DNA from: Lumbricus terrestris | Taxonomy: Eukaryota; Annelida; Clitellata; Crassiclitellata; Lumbricidae | Direction of reading: 5' to 3' | NCBI GenBank assembly: GCA_949752735.1 | Contig: OX457047.1 | Span: 16,903,707 to 16,967,706, forward strand | Length of the DNA stretch: 64,000 bases | In this document: positions 63,230-64,000 of the stretch, piece by piece | How positions within the stretch are numbered: the stretch's first letter is position 1 | How the letters are laid out: each line of letters starts with the position of its first letter | The notes under the pieces: model-generated | What the model saw: only the letters and a program-made list of their open reading frames with translations | Told to the model about the DNA's origin: nothing | The model's database searches: none | Position numbers and translations under genes: made by a program

Positions 63230-64000
63230 GAACAGATGAGTTGCAGACAATGTTGACACGATCATGTCACGATGATGAAAGGGTAAAGACACTAGAAGAC
63301 AACACCCGGTCACATGTAGGCTCTATAACCCAATAATTTGCTTCAGTTTCAATTGACTGTATAGTGAATTATGCCAGTAGACTTAGGTGGCTCCGATATA
63401 ATTTTCTGTATTTGGACATAGGCCTATCTATGCTAATGTAAAGTATTATTGTAGAACTGAATTTAACCTGAAGTAAACAGTAACAAAAAGAAATAAGAAT
63501 CACTTATATGCATGCATAATTCTTATAGCTTTTTGTTACTGACCTTTTGTTTAAGCAAAACGTGAAAAAATACGAAGAAAGAAATGTGTGAAAGCCCATG
63601 CAGATTAGAGTCCATGATGGACACGAAAAGAACCTCAAGGTCAAAATAAATCGAGTAGAGTAACAGCTAAATCTGTTCATGAGGTCATGAAAGTATTATC
63701 GACAGCCACTAGAAGAAAAACCATTTGCAATTGCATAAGTATTGTGGAGGAAATAATAATTATTGAAGGACTCTATGTTCCATGTGCGAACTCGACAACA
63801 GATCTAATAAAATGAAAAAGGAAAGTTATTTCTGACAGAGAGAAAGGAAAATGAAGAATTATCGCACGTGTTGGCGCTATATCATCCAAAATAACAAACA
63901 TCGAAGAGAAACAATTTTAGAAATACAATTATTGAATCTAACTTTAAAGATGTCGACAGCTGTTGCAGGTTTAGTCATAAGATGTCGCTAAACTTAAGAT
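63230..64000. other. FMO-D 3' flank
   Basis: No further gene recognised. AATAAA at about 63644 is the first well-placed poly(A) signal candidate; AATAAA at about 63806 is a second. Confidence 0.35.

Overview
This is a eukaryotic, intron- and repeat-rich window, most likely from a marine deuterostome invertebrate. Echinoderm is my best guess, but hemichordate or amphioxus cannot be excluded. The basis is split genes with GT/AG introns, dense hAT-like MITEs, tRNA-derived SINEs, several LINE families, a Ty3/gypsy element with the integrase-before-RT order known from deuterostome Gmr1-like elements, and a very frequent palindromic octamer TAGGCCTA. No bacterial gene, operon or CRISPR array is present.

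The only host genes I can support are four complete flavin-containing monooxygenase (FMO) genes, head to tail on the + strand: A (8295-13149), B (26173-32949), C (38871-44263) and D (54620-63229). Each has four coding exons with intron phases 0, 0, 1, encodes 532-533 residues, and keeps the FAD fingerprint, the FMO signature, the NADPH fingerprint, the TGY motif and a C-terminal membrane anchor. A and B are the youngest pair: their introns, upstream region and 3' flank align. C and D are older relatives. Sequence blocks in exons 1 and 2 group the four copies in conflicting ways, which suggests gene conversion inside the cluster. The expected products are ER-membrane monooxygenases for soft nitrogen or sulphur nucleophiles.

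Layout. 1-8200: LINE fragments, a 1.27 kb AT-rich degenerate tandem repeat and MITEs. 8295-13149: FMO-A with a palindromic mariner-like element in intron 3. 13965-21083: an apparently intact Gmr1-like LTR retrotransposon on the - strand (near-identical LTRs, 5-bp target duplication, one 1861-codon open frame). 21.1-26.1 kb: 3' flank of A, SINEs, and a hAT-like element carrying eight 86-bp repeats. 26173-32949: FMO-B with SINEs, a Helitron-like element, two perfect hairpins and a 1.1 kb hAT-like insertion. 33.1-38.8 kb: hAT-like elements and a possible Tc1 transposase relic. 38871-44263: FMO-C with a Helitron-like element. 44.3-54.6 kb: two foldback elements, several MITEs, LINE and SINE copies, and (CCTA)n blocks. 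54620-63229: FMO-D with two more hAT-like insertions and a 64-bp tandem array. 63.2-64 kb: 3' flank of D.

Many transposon calls rest on terminal inverted repeats plus an 8-bp (hAT), TA (mariner) or 9-10-bp (Mutator-like) target duplication read directly from the sequence. Family names for the elements are assignments from structure and motif memory, not from a database search.
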